NCBI RefSeq assembly: GCF_004792295.1
Contig: NZ_SRRY01000001.1
Span: 692,501 to 756,500 of the forward strand
Source: Pseudoalteromonas sp. MEBiC 03607
GTDB lineage: Bacteria; Pseudomonadota; Gammaproteobacteria; Enterobacterales; Alteromonadaceae
Direction: 5' to 3'
DNA: 64,000 nt
This document shows, piece after piece, positions 18,298-27,068 of this stretch. A program made the translations under genes and the position numbers. A model generated the notes under the pieces. The model was not told where the DNA came from. It saw only the letters and a program-made list of their open reading frames with translations, and searched no databases. Within the stretch, counting starts at the first letter, position 1; each line of letters starts with the position of its first letter.

Positions 18298-18441
18298 AGT
18301 TTCGCCTGTTGAAGGTATGTTTTAGCAATATAGCACGCAGAAAAACTAGCAAAAAGAGCTCTGCGTTAGAATGCTGATGGGTTTGAGGTTCCAGTTATCT
18401 GTTGATATGGTGGGCGCTTAGATGAACAATGAGGATGCACA

Positions 18442-19506
18442 GTGACACTTTTACTTGTTTATATGTTGGTTGCTATTACCGTCTCTTTTTTATGCTCGGT
18501 AATGGAAGCGGTGTTATTAAGTATAACGCCAAGCTATGTTGCTATGTTAAGGAAGCAGCAACCTGCATTAGCAAAACGCGTTGCTAAGCTAAAAGATAAT
18601 ATAGACCAACCGCTCGCGGCTATTTTAACGCTTAATACAATTGCGCACACAGCTGGTGCTGCAGGTGTTGGTGCACAAGCTGCAGTGGTTTTTTCAGATG
18701 CTGCTGTTGGAATAGCCTCGGCAATTATGACCTTATTGGTTCTTGTACTTTCTGAAATCATTCCGAAAACACTGGGTGCAAATTATTGGCGTGGTCTAAC
18801 ACCTATCGTCAGCATTAGCCTTATTTGGTTGGTGGTCATTTTAAAACCTTTCGTTTGGTTTGCAGATATCCTCACGCGCTTTTTGGGGCGTAATTATGAT
18901 GAGGCCTACTATATTCGCCAAGAAATTGAAGCCATGGCTGATATAGGCACAGAGTCAGGGGCACTTGGTCACGATGAATCTGAGATTATTAGGAGTCTGC
19001 TGCGTTTTCGCCACGCTAAGCTAGATACCATAATGACGCCGCGTACTGTGCTGTTTAAAGTGCATAAAGATTTAACTGTTAATCAGTATTTGTCTGAACA
19101 TGGCTCATCGTCATTCTCTCGGGTGCTGGTATATGACAAAAATGGTGATGATATTATCGGCTTTGTACATAAAAACGATATTATGCTGGCGTATCATCGT
19201 TTAGGTGAAGACTATAAGATAAGTAAGCTGGTTAAACCAATTTATACAGTGCCAGAGACCCTGCATGTGCCAACGCTACTTGAAACCTTATTGTCAGGGC
19301 GAACCCATATTTGTTTAGTGGTTGATGAATACGGAGATGTTCAAGGGATTGTGACCTTAGAAGATTTAATTGAGGCGCTGATGGGGCTTGAGATTGTTGA
19401 TGAACATGACCAATCTGCAAATATGCAAAAAGTGGCTAAGCAGCGTTGGCGACAGCGCTTAGCACGAAGTAATACCATTGTTAGTGATGACAAACGGGAG
19501 CCTTAG
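18442..19506 (+). CDS. CNNM (DUF21)-CBS domain membrane protein
   Basis: The 354-residue protein has an N-terminal DUF21/CNNM membrane domain (about 1-165; LSEIIPKTLGANYW is the family signature near 107-120). A paired CBS (Bateman) module follows, from IMTPRTVLFKVHKD to VDEYGDVQGIVTLEDLIEAL. The C-terminal CorC_HlyC domain found in longer relatives is missing. CNNM/CorC proteins are linked to Mg2+ or Co2+ efflux and tolerance. The start is GTG with a GAGGAT ribosome binding site. Its TAG stop overlaps the TAA stop of the convergent EAL gene. Confidence 0.9.
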   Translation: MTLLLVYMLVAITVSFLCSVMEAVLLSITPSYVAMLRKQQPALAKRVAKLKDNIDQPLAAILTLNTIAHTAGAAGVGAQAAVVFSDAAVGIASAIMTLLVLVLSEIIPKTLGANYWRGLTPIVSISLIWLVVILKPFVWFADILTRFLGRNYDEAYYIRQEIEAMADIGTESGALGHDESEIIRSLLRFRHAKLDTIMTPRTVLFKVHKDLTVNQYLSEHGSSSFSRVLVYDKNGDDIIGFVHKNDIMLAYHRLGEDYKISKLVKPIYTVPETLHVPTLLETLLSGRTHICLVVDEYGDVQGIVTLEDLIEALMGLEIVDEHDQSANMQKVAKQRWRQRLARSNTIVSDDKREP

Positions 19507-20729
19507 CGACGCTGCCCGGTCGCTGTTTTGACCATTTGCCGCCATGAGATTGACCAATTTAAAAAATCTTCTTTGGCTTTCGGGCGGCATAACAAAAAGC
19601 CTTGCATTAAGATAAATTCTTTATAGCGGTCTAAGTATTCGAGTTCTTCTACTCGCTCGATCCCCTCGGCGACAATAAATAAATCTTCTTGAATAGCAAT
19701 ATTCACAAGGCTACTGACAATGACTTGAGAAAATTGGTCAGTTTCAATATTACTGATCAGCGTTTTATCTATTTTAATCTCGGTAAATGGTAAGGTTTTC
19801 AATTGTTGTATGTTGGTAAAGCCGGTGCCAAAGTCATCAAGAGAAATACCAAATCCTCTCATTCTTAATCTGTTTAGTGATTCTAACTGTGCAGCGGTGC
19901 GTAAGGCGTATTGCTCGGTTATTTCTAAAATAACTTCACCTGGGGTGAGGTTATTTAGATGTAATATTAGTGCCAATTTATCTGGGCAGCTTAAGTCTTC
20001 GAGTTGCGAAGGCGATAAGTTAAAAGCCAGTTTTAGGTTAGGATGAAAATGTTCTTTGATTTCAGCAAAGTCGTTGGTCGCTTTTTCAAAGAGCTGAAAG
20101 GTAATAAGGTTAATTAAATCTAAATCCTCGGCAACACAAATAAATCGCTCAGGAAGAATTATTTCCTCTTCTTTACTTGTATTTATTCGCGCTAATACCT
20201 CAATACTTTCGACACGGTTATCGTGGCGGTTAATTTTGGGTTGGTAAAATGGAATTATTTCGTTGTGACTAATCGCATGAAGTAATAGCGACTCAGAAAT
20301 AGGGGATTTTGTCCGCTCTACGTGAAATGAAAAATGCTCAAGTTTTTGCAGCAACAAATAAACCTGATTCAACTGCACGGGTTTAGATATATTACCAATC
20401 AGATGGGCATTATTTTTACGGGCAATATCAGCCGCTAAATCAATTACTTTGGGATCCATTTCAGAAATGATCGCAATAGCACCATGGTATTTCATTGCGC
20501 CTAAATGACGGATCAATTCCATACCATCCATATCGGGCATTTTTAGATCAGTAAAGATAGCATCAAAGAAGTGAGGCGCTTTTTTTACTTTTTCTAGGGC
20601 TTCTTCTGCACTTAGGCAGGTAGTGACATGGCTAATTTCCAGCTCATTCAAAATAGCCTGCATAACAATAAGAATCGCTTTGGAGTCATCGACTACGAGA
20701 ATATGCCTATTTGACTTCACTATATTCAC
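19503..20729 (-). CDS. Response regulator with EAL c-di-GMP phosphodiesterase domain
   Basis: The 408-residue protein joins a receiver domain (1-130; Asp14-Asp15, phosphoacceptor Asp61 in TDLKMPDMDG, Lys117) to an EAL domain (150-400). Catalytic residues look complete: Glu177 in EVLAR, Asn237, Glu269, Asp298-Asp299 in DDFGTG, Lys319, Glu355 and Gln376. It should therefore hydrolyse c-di-GMP to pGpG, with activity set by phosphorylation. The EAL tripeptide itself reads EVL, which many active enzymes have. The cognate kinase is not nearby. Confidence 0.93.
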   Translation of the reverse strand: MNIVKSNRHILVVDDSKAILIVMQAILNELEISHVTTCLSAEEALEKVKKAPHFFDAIFTDLKMPDMDGMELIRHLGAMKYHGAIAIISEMDPKVIDLAADIARKNNAHLIGNISKPVQLNQVYLLLQKLEHFSFHVERTKSPISESLLLHAISHNEIIPFYQPKINRHDNRVESIEVLARINTSKEEEIILPERFICVAEDLDLINLITFQLFEKATNDFAEIKEHFHPNLKLAFNLSPSQLEDLSCPDKLALILHLNNLTPGEVILEITEQYALRTAAQLESLNRLRMRGFGISLDDFGTGFTNIQQLKTLPFTEIKIDKTLISNIETDQFSQVIVSSLVNIAIQEDLFIVAEGIERVEELEYLDRYKEFILMQGFLLCRPKAKEDFLNWSISWRQMVKTATGQRR

Positions 20730-20861
20730 TCCTTGAACGAGAACACTATACTTAAAAGTAGTAGATAAATATTAGTTAGTCATGTTTTTTGGTTGTTTGT
20801 GTGCTGGGAAGAGTAATTTAAATTGTAGAAGCCTCTCTCTCGTAATTTATTTTGTCCTACG

Positions 20862-20867
20862 TATAAT
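20862..20867 (+). promoter_or_regulatory. Candidate -10 element of the M50 protease gene
   Basis: A perfect TATAAT lies 33 nt before the start codon of the M50 gene. A matching -35 hexamer is not evident at the usual distance. Confidence 0.35.
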
Positions 20868-20899
20868 AGCCGCACTCTTATCTAGTATTTTTACAGATT

Positions 20900-21916
20900 A
20901 TGGCAAGACTTCAGTTGAGCTTAGCAAATGAAACCTTCACTTTGCATTTGCACGGCTCGCAATTAATACAGTTATTCCATCAACAGCAAGCTATTGCATT
21001 TGATAACCCGACTCAGAATAAGTATGAATTTGATTTTCAAGGACAAAAAATTAGTTTAGATACCAGCAAAGTGCATGAAAAAAGCTTAGCTATTTATGTT
21101 AATCAGCAATTAGTTAGTGAACTTGCACTTCCTGCGGTAGAAGACACTGAACCAAAACGCGGCATCATTGGCCTGCTAGCACTGGGCTTTAAATTATTTA
21201 AAAGTGCAAAAGTAGTGAAAGCTGCTTTAGCGGGTGCATCAGTTGCTGGTTACGCATGGCTTTTTTCTATTGAATTTGCTTTGATGTTAATTGCTTGCTT
21301 GGTTGTGCACGAATATGGTCATGTGCGCGCTATGAAATATTTTGGCATTAAAACTAAAGGTATTTATCTTATTCCGTTTGTCGGTGGCTTGGCCGTTTCC
21401 GACGATAAAATTACCACCCGTTGGCAAGATGTGGTGATCTCTCTAATGGGGCCTGCATTTGGCTTAATTACCTCAGTACTCGGAGTGGTGCTTTACTACG
21501 CCACTGAAATGGAAATATTCGCCGGTGTGGCAGTACTCAGTGCACTGTTAAACCTATTTAACTTGTTACCTATTTTGCCCTTAGATGGCGGTCATGTACT
21601 TAAAAGCATTAGTTTTTCTATGCGTTCTTGGGTCGGCTTAAGCGTGTGCTTATTAGGCGTGTTATTTGGTTTATGGTTGAGCTATACCTTCGGTTTAATG
21701 CTCCTCGTGTTCTTCTTGTTTGTTGGCGCGCTTGAAATTGTATTTGAATGGCGTGGTCGTCATTATTCACACTTAATCCCTCTTGATACTTACGGGCAAG
21801 GTTTTTCAGCGGTCATGTACGCATTGGTTGTTGCAGGCCACGTTGCGGTGATGATGCATTTTGCTGATTCAGAAAGCGCAATCCTAAGCCTACCTATGAA
21901 GATTTTATCGAATTAA
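20900..21916 (+). CDS. M50 family (site-2 protease-like) membrane metalloprotease
   Basis: The 338-residue integral membrane protein has the zinc-binding HEYGH motif (His137, Glu138, His141) in one hydrophobic helix and the distal LDGG motif (Asp229) in another. These are the hallmarks of intramembrane zinc proteases of family M50. About 115 soluble residues with beta-strand character precede the membrane part. About six hydrophobic segments follow. Substrates cannot be told; relatives cleave membrane-anchored anti-sigma factors or small membrane proteins. It is monocistronic. Confidence 0.88.
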   Translation: MARLQLSLANETFTLHLHGSQLIQLFHQQQAIAFDNPTQNKYEFDFQGQKISLDTSKVHEKSLAIYVNQQLVSELALPAVEDTEPKRGIIGLLALGFKLFKSAKVVKAALAGASVAGYAWLFSIEFALMLIACLVVHEYGHVRAMKYFGIKTKGIYLIPFVGGLAVSDDKITTRWQDVVISLMGPAFGLITSVLGVVLYYATEMEIFAGVAVLSALLNLFNLLPILPLDGGHVLKSISFSMRSWVGLSVCLLGVLFGLWLSYTFGLMLLVFFLFVGALEIVFEWRGRHYSHLIPLDTYGQGFSAVMYALVVAGHVAVMMHFADSESAILSLPMKILSN

Positions 21917-22051
21917 GTATTAAATACGGATATTTTTGAGTACTTTTTTAGGGAAGTGGCTACTTAGTAAAAGTAATTTTTGAAGTCAGGTTAGCTTACA
22001 ACATCCATATAAAAGTAAGAGAAAATGTTTTAATCAAGGAATAGTTAGTTT

Positions 22052-22082
22052 AGCTATAGCCTATTCTAATTAGGCTATAGCT
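22052..22082. terminator. Perfect 12-bp inverted repeat at the end of the AT-rich island
   Basis: AGCTATAGCCTA (22052-22063) and TAGGCTATAGCT (22071-22082) flank a seven-base loop, six bases from the stop of the last minus-strand gene. It sits between convergent genes and may stop transcription in both directions, although neither side has a strong T run. Confidence 0.5.
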
Positions 22083-22088
22083 TTCATA

Positions 22089-22629
22089 TCAAAAAACACA
22101 AAAGTTAAAAAAGCTATCTACTTTTTTATAGTCATCCTCACTGAGTGGTAGGCTATTCTTAGCTGTAATAATTAATTTAGTTAAGTACTCTTTTTTTCTG
22201 TATTTATTTAGTTTTATAAAAAATATAACCCTATTTTTATTTTCAAAACTTGTTTTAATTTCCATGTACTTATCTTTAACTAATTTTTCATTCTCAATCG
22301 TGAGAAATAATTCACTTTTTAAAAATTTACTAAAGTTGATGTAAACTATTTCATCTATAGACTTTTCAGTACCATTGATGTTTCGTAAAATACTGTCTTG
22401 GGATAACTCTGAAAATGAAAAAGCCCATGCAAAATTTTTATCTTCGACTGAGATATTTCTTTTCATTTCTTTTCATTTCTTTTCTATCGAACATATCTTC
22501 GTTAAAAGATGAGTTGAAAGAAAACCCAAGGTTATCAGCATTACATCTATCTGTTGGTGACCCATAAGCTAAATTAAATTGAAAAATTAATAAATATAAA
22601 AATAATATTTTAATTTTTTTCATCTTCAT
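22089..22629 (-). pseudogene. Small exported protein gene split by a 10-bp repeat frameshift
   Basis: Two overlapping frames look like parts of one gene. The first (22629 to 22438) encodes a signal peptide (KKIKILFLYLLIFQFNLAYG) and about 45 residues ending in DRKEMKRN plus eight out-of-frame residues. The second (22466 to 22089) begins MKRNISVEDKNFAWAF and adds about 120 residues. The junction is a perfect triple repeat of a 10-bp unit (22455-22484); removing one unit joins the frames exactly at EMKRN-ISVED. The predicted restored product is an exported protein of about 175 residues that I do not recognise. It could be a pseudogene, phase-variable or an assembly error. Its start overlaps the end of the upstream small membrane protein gene. 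Confidence 0.6.
22455..22484. repeat. Three perfect copies of a 10-bp unit inside a coding sequence
   Basis: The 30-bp tract has exact period 10 (ATTTCTTTTC on the plus strand). Because 10 is not a multiple of three, gain or loss of one unit shifts the reading frame of the gene it lies in. Confidence 0.9.
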
Positions 22630-22795
22630 TCTTAATTTTAGAAAGTTTATACCCGTAGTAAATCCCTTGGGCATTTGCTAAAAAAAGGATAATATAAAAA
22701 ATAATATCTTTATGGAAACTGGTTGCATAGCTATAAACTAGTATGCAACCTACAAAGTTTATTAGATATACAGAAATAGGAAGTATAATCTTCAT
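22610..22795 (-). CDS. Small membrane protein, unknown function
   Basis: The 61-residue protein has two hydrophobic segments (about 3-24 and 30-48) and a charged C-terminus (KLSKIKNEDEKN). Its ATG overlaps the stop of the upstream gene in a TAATG arrangement, so translation is probably coupled. It lies in an AT-rich three-gene unit and shows no family I recognise. Its size, topology and linkage to unknown partners would suit an immunity or accessory protein, but nothing in the sequence proves this. Confidence 0.55.
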   Translation of the reverse strand: MKIILPISVYLINFVGCILVYSYATSFHKDIIFYIILFLANAQGIYYGYKLSKIKNEDEKN

Positions 22796-23338
22796 TAGTT
22801 GTAGTGCACTGAATCTAAAAGTTTACTCCTATTAGATATTTCTTGGTTTGCCTTGTTCAACTCTGTGGCATTGAAATATAAAGAGCCCCACATAACGATA
22901 GTAATCCAACCACCCTTAGACACTTTTTTAGTTTTCCATATTGTCGATGCCAATTCTTTAGCGCTTGCAGCAGAAATTGAAGCACCTAGAATTCCAACAT
23001 ATGAATTTACCATATCGTGAAATTTTTGGTCTTTTAACAGTTCTGTATTGGATAGCGACCAAATTCCCCATTGGGGATTAACAATGACATCTGTTACTTT
23101 TTCGATTAATTTAGCCATTAATGGCTTGTTGTTTAGGGTTTGAATTAAGCGCATGGCTTCTATTTTTTGATTACTGTTTAAGTGCCTATAAATAATCACG
23201 CTTGCTATTGCTTCAGATTCTTCTTGGTGGTTGTTACTTAGCTTGTGTAAACTAATAGAACATATACATACGAGCAAGATATTGGCATTGCGCTTTAGGT
23301 GTTTTTGGTAAGGAATAAGGTAGTTCGCTAATATTCAT
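22795..23338 (-). pseudogene. Unknown gene with an apparent one-base frameshift
   Basis: An ATG at 23338 with a good ribosome binding site (AAAAGGAAC, 8 nt upstream) opens a frame that reads MNISELPYSLPKTPKAQC and stops after 28 codons at ...YMFY-TAG. The long downstream frame (to 22795, about 150 residues) has only a TTG without a ribosome binding site as its start. Deleting one base near 23253 joins them as ...MYMFYSLHKLSNN. The downstream part is mixed helical with a hydrophobic stretch (GGWITIVMWGSLYF) and no family I recognise. It heads a unit of three AT-rich genes. Either a real inactivating indel or a sequencing error would explain it. Confidence 0.55.
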
Positions 23339-23437
23339 TTAAGTTCCTTTTAAATTGATTTACTAACCTTGTACCTAGTTTTGCTTAGTTTACATGGGTA
23401 GTCAATACGTAATATAGCTCTGAATAAGGGACTGTTA

Positions 23438-24748
23438 TTAATAAAAACTCAGCATTAACGATATAAACACGCCGGTGATGATCAGCTGCACAAGGCAAAA
23501 GCCCATGATGTCTTTTGCTTTTAAGCCGGCAATAGCAAGTACGGGGAGTGCCCAGAACGGCTGAATTAGGTTAGTCCAGGCATCGCCCCATGCGACAGCC
23601 ATAGCAACACGTGGCATATCAGCGCCAAGTGTTTGTGCTGCAGGAATGACAATTGGCGCTTGCACTGCCCATTGGCCGCCGCCTGATGGCACAAAGATAT
23701 TCACAAACCCGGCACTTAAAAAACTCAAAAAAGGCAGCGTTTCGGCTGTTGCAATGGCAATAAATCCTTCAGAGATTTGTTGAGCAAGTCCCGTTTTTAC
23801 CATAATGGCCATGATCCCGGCATAAAACGGAAATTGAATCACAATACCAGCGCCGCTGGGGATTGCTTGCTGTAAGCTTCGGAGTAAATTATGTGGTGTT
23901 TGATGTAGTAAAATTGCGCTAAATAAGAAAATAGCGATCACACTATTTAAATTTAAGCCGCCTCCGCTTAGTACAAAATAATAGAATAAATAGGCAAGGC
24001 CAACGGCACCTATCCCCATTCCTAATAAACGACTATGTTCTATTACTTCGGCAGGGCGGGTAGGTGTTGCTATTTGCTGCGTTTCATCATCAAGCTTTGC
24101 GGGGTCAACATAGACGCTGTCTTTCTCGTTTGGCAGCATGTAGCGATTTACCAGCGGCATGATAATAAACAAGCCCACAACAATAGCGATATTAAATGCC
24201 GAAAAGATCGTGTTTTCGGTGCCTATTACACCAATACTTTGCTGTGCAAAGTGGCCGTCGGTCGCGATTGTCAGCGGCACTGAACCGGCTAAGCCGCCAT
24301 GCCAAACAATAAAGCCTGAATAGGCACTGGCAACCAATAAACGGTAATCAACACGGGTTTGTTTTGCAATTGCTTTGGCGAACAAAGCGCCTATGACTAA
24401 GCCAAAGCCCCAGTTTAGCCAGCTCGCTAATAAAGAAACGAGTGTCACGAGTATAATTGCTTTGGCTGGGGTATTTGCTAGTGTCGCAAGTTTATTGAGT
24501 ATGCTGCGCATAACTGGAGTACTCGCTAACATGTAGCCTGTAAGCAGTACTAGCAGCATTTGCATAGCAAATTGTAATAGGTTCCAAAATCCACCACCCC
24601 AAGCCGCGAGCACTTGTGTGGGCGTTGACGGCGTAAAGAGACTCGCAACGATAAAGCTCAGCAAGGTGAGTAATATAACAAATACAAACGGGTCGGGTAG
24701 GTAACGCTCTACTAGTTTAGTGAATGGTTTGGCAACGCGATTTAGCAT
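23438..24748 (-). CDS. atoE: Short-chain fatty acid transporter AtoE family
   Basis: The 436-residue inner-membrane protein has about 11-12 hydrophobic segments and the AtoE signatures: an N-terminal RYLPDPFVFVILLTLLSF stretch, WNWGFGLVIGALFAK-like turn (here LNWGFGLVIGALFAKA), WHGGLAGSVPL and the C-terminal FVPSGGGQWAVQAPI. The family takes up short-chain fatty acids such as acetoacetate or butyrate. In E. coli it lies with atoDAB, but no CoA-transferase or thiolase is adjacent here, so the substrate is uncertain. Confidence 0.9.
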   Translation of the reverse strand: MLNRVAKPFTKLVERYLPDPFVFVILLTLLSFIVASLFTPSTPTQVLAAWGGGFWNLLQFAMQMLLVLLTGYMLASTPVMRSILNKLATLANTPAKAIILVTLVSLLASWLNWGFGLVIGALFAKAIAKQTRVDYRLLVASAYSGFIVWHGGLAGSVPLTIATDGHFAQQSIGVIGTENTIFSAFNIAIVVGLFIIMPLVNRYMLPNEKDSVYVDPAKLDDETQQIATPTRPAEVIEHSRLLGMGIGAVGLAYLFYYFVLSGGGLNLNSVIAIFLFSAILLHQTPHNLLRSLQQAIPSGAGIVIQFPFYAGIMAIMVKTGLAQQISEGFIAIATAETLPFLSFLSAGFVNIFVPSGGGQWAVQAPIVIPAAQTLGADMPRVAMAVAWGDAWTNLIQPFWALPVLAIAGLKAKDIMGFCLVQLIITGVFISLMLSFY

Positions 24749-24862
24749 AGTTTTTATTGTTGTCGTCGAATCGATAAAGCCAATAAATCATGAATAACGA
24801 TGATTGGCAAATTGCGACGTCGTTGCTTTAGCTTATATTAATAAAACAAATGTTAAAAACGA

Positions 24863-25816
24863 TTACTGAGCATCTTGTTCTAGCACGGCTTTTAAGCGGG
24901 CTTGTACTTCTTCCACTAACAAAATTGGCTGGAACTTTGATAAAAAGGCATTACAACCAACCTTCTCAACCAGGGCTTGGTTAAAGCTACCACTGAGTGA
25001 TGTGTTAAGCACGATATGTAAGTTCTTCATTCGGCTGTCGTTGCGAATTTCGTGGGTTAAACGGTAGCCATCCATTGCTGGCATTTCTGCATCGGTGATC
25101 ACCATAAGTAATTCTTTTTCGACGTCTTTGCCCTGATCAGCCCAGCCTTTTAACATTTCGAGTGCTTCAAGTCCGTTACGAGCAGGAATAATTTCGATGC
25201 CGAGTTGCGATAAAGTATCGCTTACTTGTTTGCGAGCCGTTGGTGAATCATCAGCATGAAGAATTTTGCGGCCTGCAAATTCGTTCACGATACTCTTATC
25301 AAGAATATCTTCAGAAATATGTACTTCGTACTCAACGATTTCGGCGAGCACTTTTTCTACATCGATTATTTCAACCAGTTGCTCTTGGCCATCGCGTTTC
25401 ACCTTCGTTAAGGCTGTTAGGTAATGATTTTTACCAATCGCAGTTGGTGGCGGCATAATATCAGACCATGTCATATTAATGATTTGATCAACCTTGCCAA
25501 TTAAAAAGCCTTGTACAGTACGATTGTATTCAGTGATAACGAGGTTTGTATCTTCAATGTGTTTAGCTTCAGGCATGTTAATCGCTCTACGTAAATCAAT
25601 CACAGGAATTGACTCACCGCGAATATCAACTACACCTGACACTTTCGGGTGTGCGTGAGGAATTTTGCTAATATGAGGCAGTTTAACGACTTCTTTTACT
25701 TTAAAAACATTAAGAGCAAATAAGTGGCGACTGTGGAGGTAAAATAGTAAAAGCTCTAAGCGGTTTTCACCGACTAGTTGCGTACGCTTATCAACTGAAG
25801 CAAGAACACCTGACAT
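24863..25816 (-). CDS. cheV: Chemotaxis coupling protein CheV
   Basis: CheV links chemoreceptors to CheA and carries its own receiver domain, which tunes signalling by phosphorylation. The 317-residue protein has an N-terminal CheW domain (about 15-165, with VVDIRGESIPVIDLR) and a C-terminal receiver domain (183-312; Asp189-Asp190, phosphoacceptor Asp242 in TDAEMPAMDG). Length matches typical CheV. No other chemotaxis gene is adjacent. Confidence 0.95.
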   Translation of the reverse strand: MSGVLASVDKRTQLVGENRLELLLFYLHSRHLFALNVFKVKEVVKLPHISKIPHAHPKVSGVVDIRGESIPVIDLRRAINMPEAKHIEDTNLVITEYNRTVQGFLIGKVDQIINMTWSDIMPPPTAIGKNHYLTALTKVKRDGQEQLVEIIDVEKVLAEIVEYEVHISEDILDKSIVNEFAGRKILHADDSPTARKQVSDTLSQLGIEIIPARNGLEALEMLKGWADQGKDVEKELLMVITDAEMPAMDGYRLTHEIRNDSRMKNLHIVLNTSLSGSFNQALVEKVGCNAFLSKFQPILLVEEVQARLKAVLEQDAQ

Positions 25817-25960
25817 ATTTCACCCAAAACAACTAATACAGAGATATTATAGTCTACTATTATTTTTCATCGACATGCATTAGTAATTTCAATCTGTTGC
25901 CAAAGAGCAAGCATTCCAGTACCGTATCGTTAATTTCCACCACTGTAAATTGCAAGGATT

Positions 25961-27025
25961 ATGCACTATTTATTAAATCGTATAGTGGTACTTATCCGCA
26001 GTCATATTGATCAAGTAAGTTGGCAGGCTGTGGTGGTTACCACGCTTTTGCATATGCTACTTATATGGTGGCTGCTTATGCTTGCAGGAGAGCAAGCTTT
26101 AACACCACTAAGTACCTACGTTTATTATTATGTTGTAACAACATCAACAGTTGGCTATGGCGATTTTAGTGCCAGTACTGAGCTTGGCCGCTGGATTGTT
26201 GCATTACTACAAATACCTTTTGGTTTAGCATTATTTGGCGTTCTGTTAGGAAAAACAGGGCAAACAGTAACTTATTTAATCAGGCGCGCTATGACGGGTG
26301 ATAAAAGCTTCGCACATATAAACAATCACATTATTATTTTTGGTTGGCACGATACTCGTACTAAGAAGATGGTTGACTATATTCTAGCCGATCAAAAACG
26401 CTTAGATCGTCGTATTCTATTGGCAGTTACTGAACAAATGGAGCATCCATTTTTAACAAATCCGATGGTTGATTTTGCACGCCTAAGTAGCTTTACCGAC
26501 TTAGATGAGTTGCAAAGAATCGCAATTGAACGCGCCGATAAAATTATTATTGATGGCCAAGATGATGACCAAACGTTTACTACTGCACTGCGCATAAGTA
26601 AGTTGGTAAATAAGGATTGTCATATTAGCGCGCATTTTACTGACGAAACCAAAATCGAAATGCTACATGAGCTCTGTCATAATGTTGAATGCAGTAGTGC
26701 CAAGTCAGCCGAAATCTTAGTGCGTTCAATGCAAGATCCAGGTTCGAGCCGTGTGCAAGAAGAGTTGTTATCAACACTTCATGGTGATACTCAGTTTAGT
26801 TTGCCTATTCCAAAAGGCGTGCAAGCAATGGAGTTTGGCAAGCTGTTTCATCACTTTAAATACAGCCACGATGCTATATTACTGGGTGTCGCACATAATT
26901 TAAGTGCAAAAAACATGGATTTAAATCCGCCACTTGACTATGTAGTCAGTGAAGGAGATATTTTGCATTATATTGCTGCGGAGCGTGTTTTGAGTGACGA
27001 AGTTGATTGGTCAGCGTTGGTATAG
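25961..27025 (+). CDS. Two-helix potassium channel with TrkA-N/RCK domain
   Basis: The 354-residue protein has two membrane helices (about 22-42 and 75-95) around a pore loop with the K+ selectivity filter TVGYGD (63-68). A cytoplasmic RCK module follows, starting HIIIFGWHDTRTKK near 123. The RCK nucleotide-loop glycines are partly replaced (GWHDTR), as in MthK-type gating domains, so NAD binding is doubtful. It would form a ligand-gated K+ channel in the inner membrane. The gene is monocistronic or leads a small downstream gene across a repeat. Confidence 0.9.
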   Translation: MHYLLNRIVVLIRSHIDQVSWQAVVVTTLLHMLLIWWLLMLAGEQALTPLSTYVYYYVVTTSTVGYGDFSASTELGRWIVALLQIPFGLALFGVLLGKTGQTVTYLIRRAMTGDKSFAHINNHIIIFGWHDTRTKKMVDYILADQKRLDRRILLAVTEQMEHPFLTNPMVDFARLSSFTDLDELQRIAIERADKIIIDGQDDDQTFTTALRISKLVNKDCHISAHFTDETKIEMLHELCHNVECSSAKSAEILVRSMQDPGSSRVQEELLSTLHGDTQFSLPIPKGVQAMEFGKLFHHFKYSHDAILLGVAHNLSAKNMDLNPPLDYVVSEGDILHYIAAERVLSDEVDWSALV

Positions 27026-27065
27026 TACCAATCCGCAATAATACTTTTAATTAAGCGAATTGGTA
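27026..27065. repeat. 40-bp palindromic repeat, short copy of the 7046 family
   Basis: TACCAATCCGC at the left and GCGAATTGGTA at the right are inverted, and the middle keeps AATAATACTT and TTAATTAA from the left and right ends of the 162-bp copy. The centre is deleted. It begins right after the K+ channel stop and ends 3 bp before the ATG of the next gene. Confidence 0.75.
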
Positions 27066-27068
27066 TTT

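Noticed and set aside
22438..22674. Independent 78-residue protein gene
   Set aside because: Its last eight residues arise from the frameshifted repeat, and the first 15 codons overlap the upstream gene without a ribosome binding site; it is better read as the 5' part of a split gene.
24779..24808. Inverted repeat GCCAAT/ATTGGC upstream of atoE
   Set aside because: The arms are only six bases with an 18-base gap, close to chance in AT-rich DNA; no operator is claimed.
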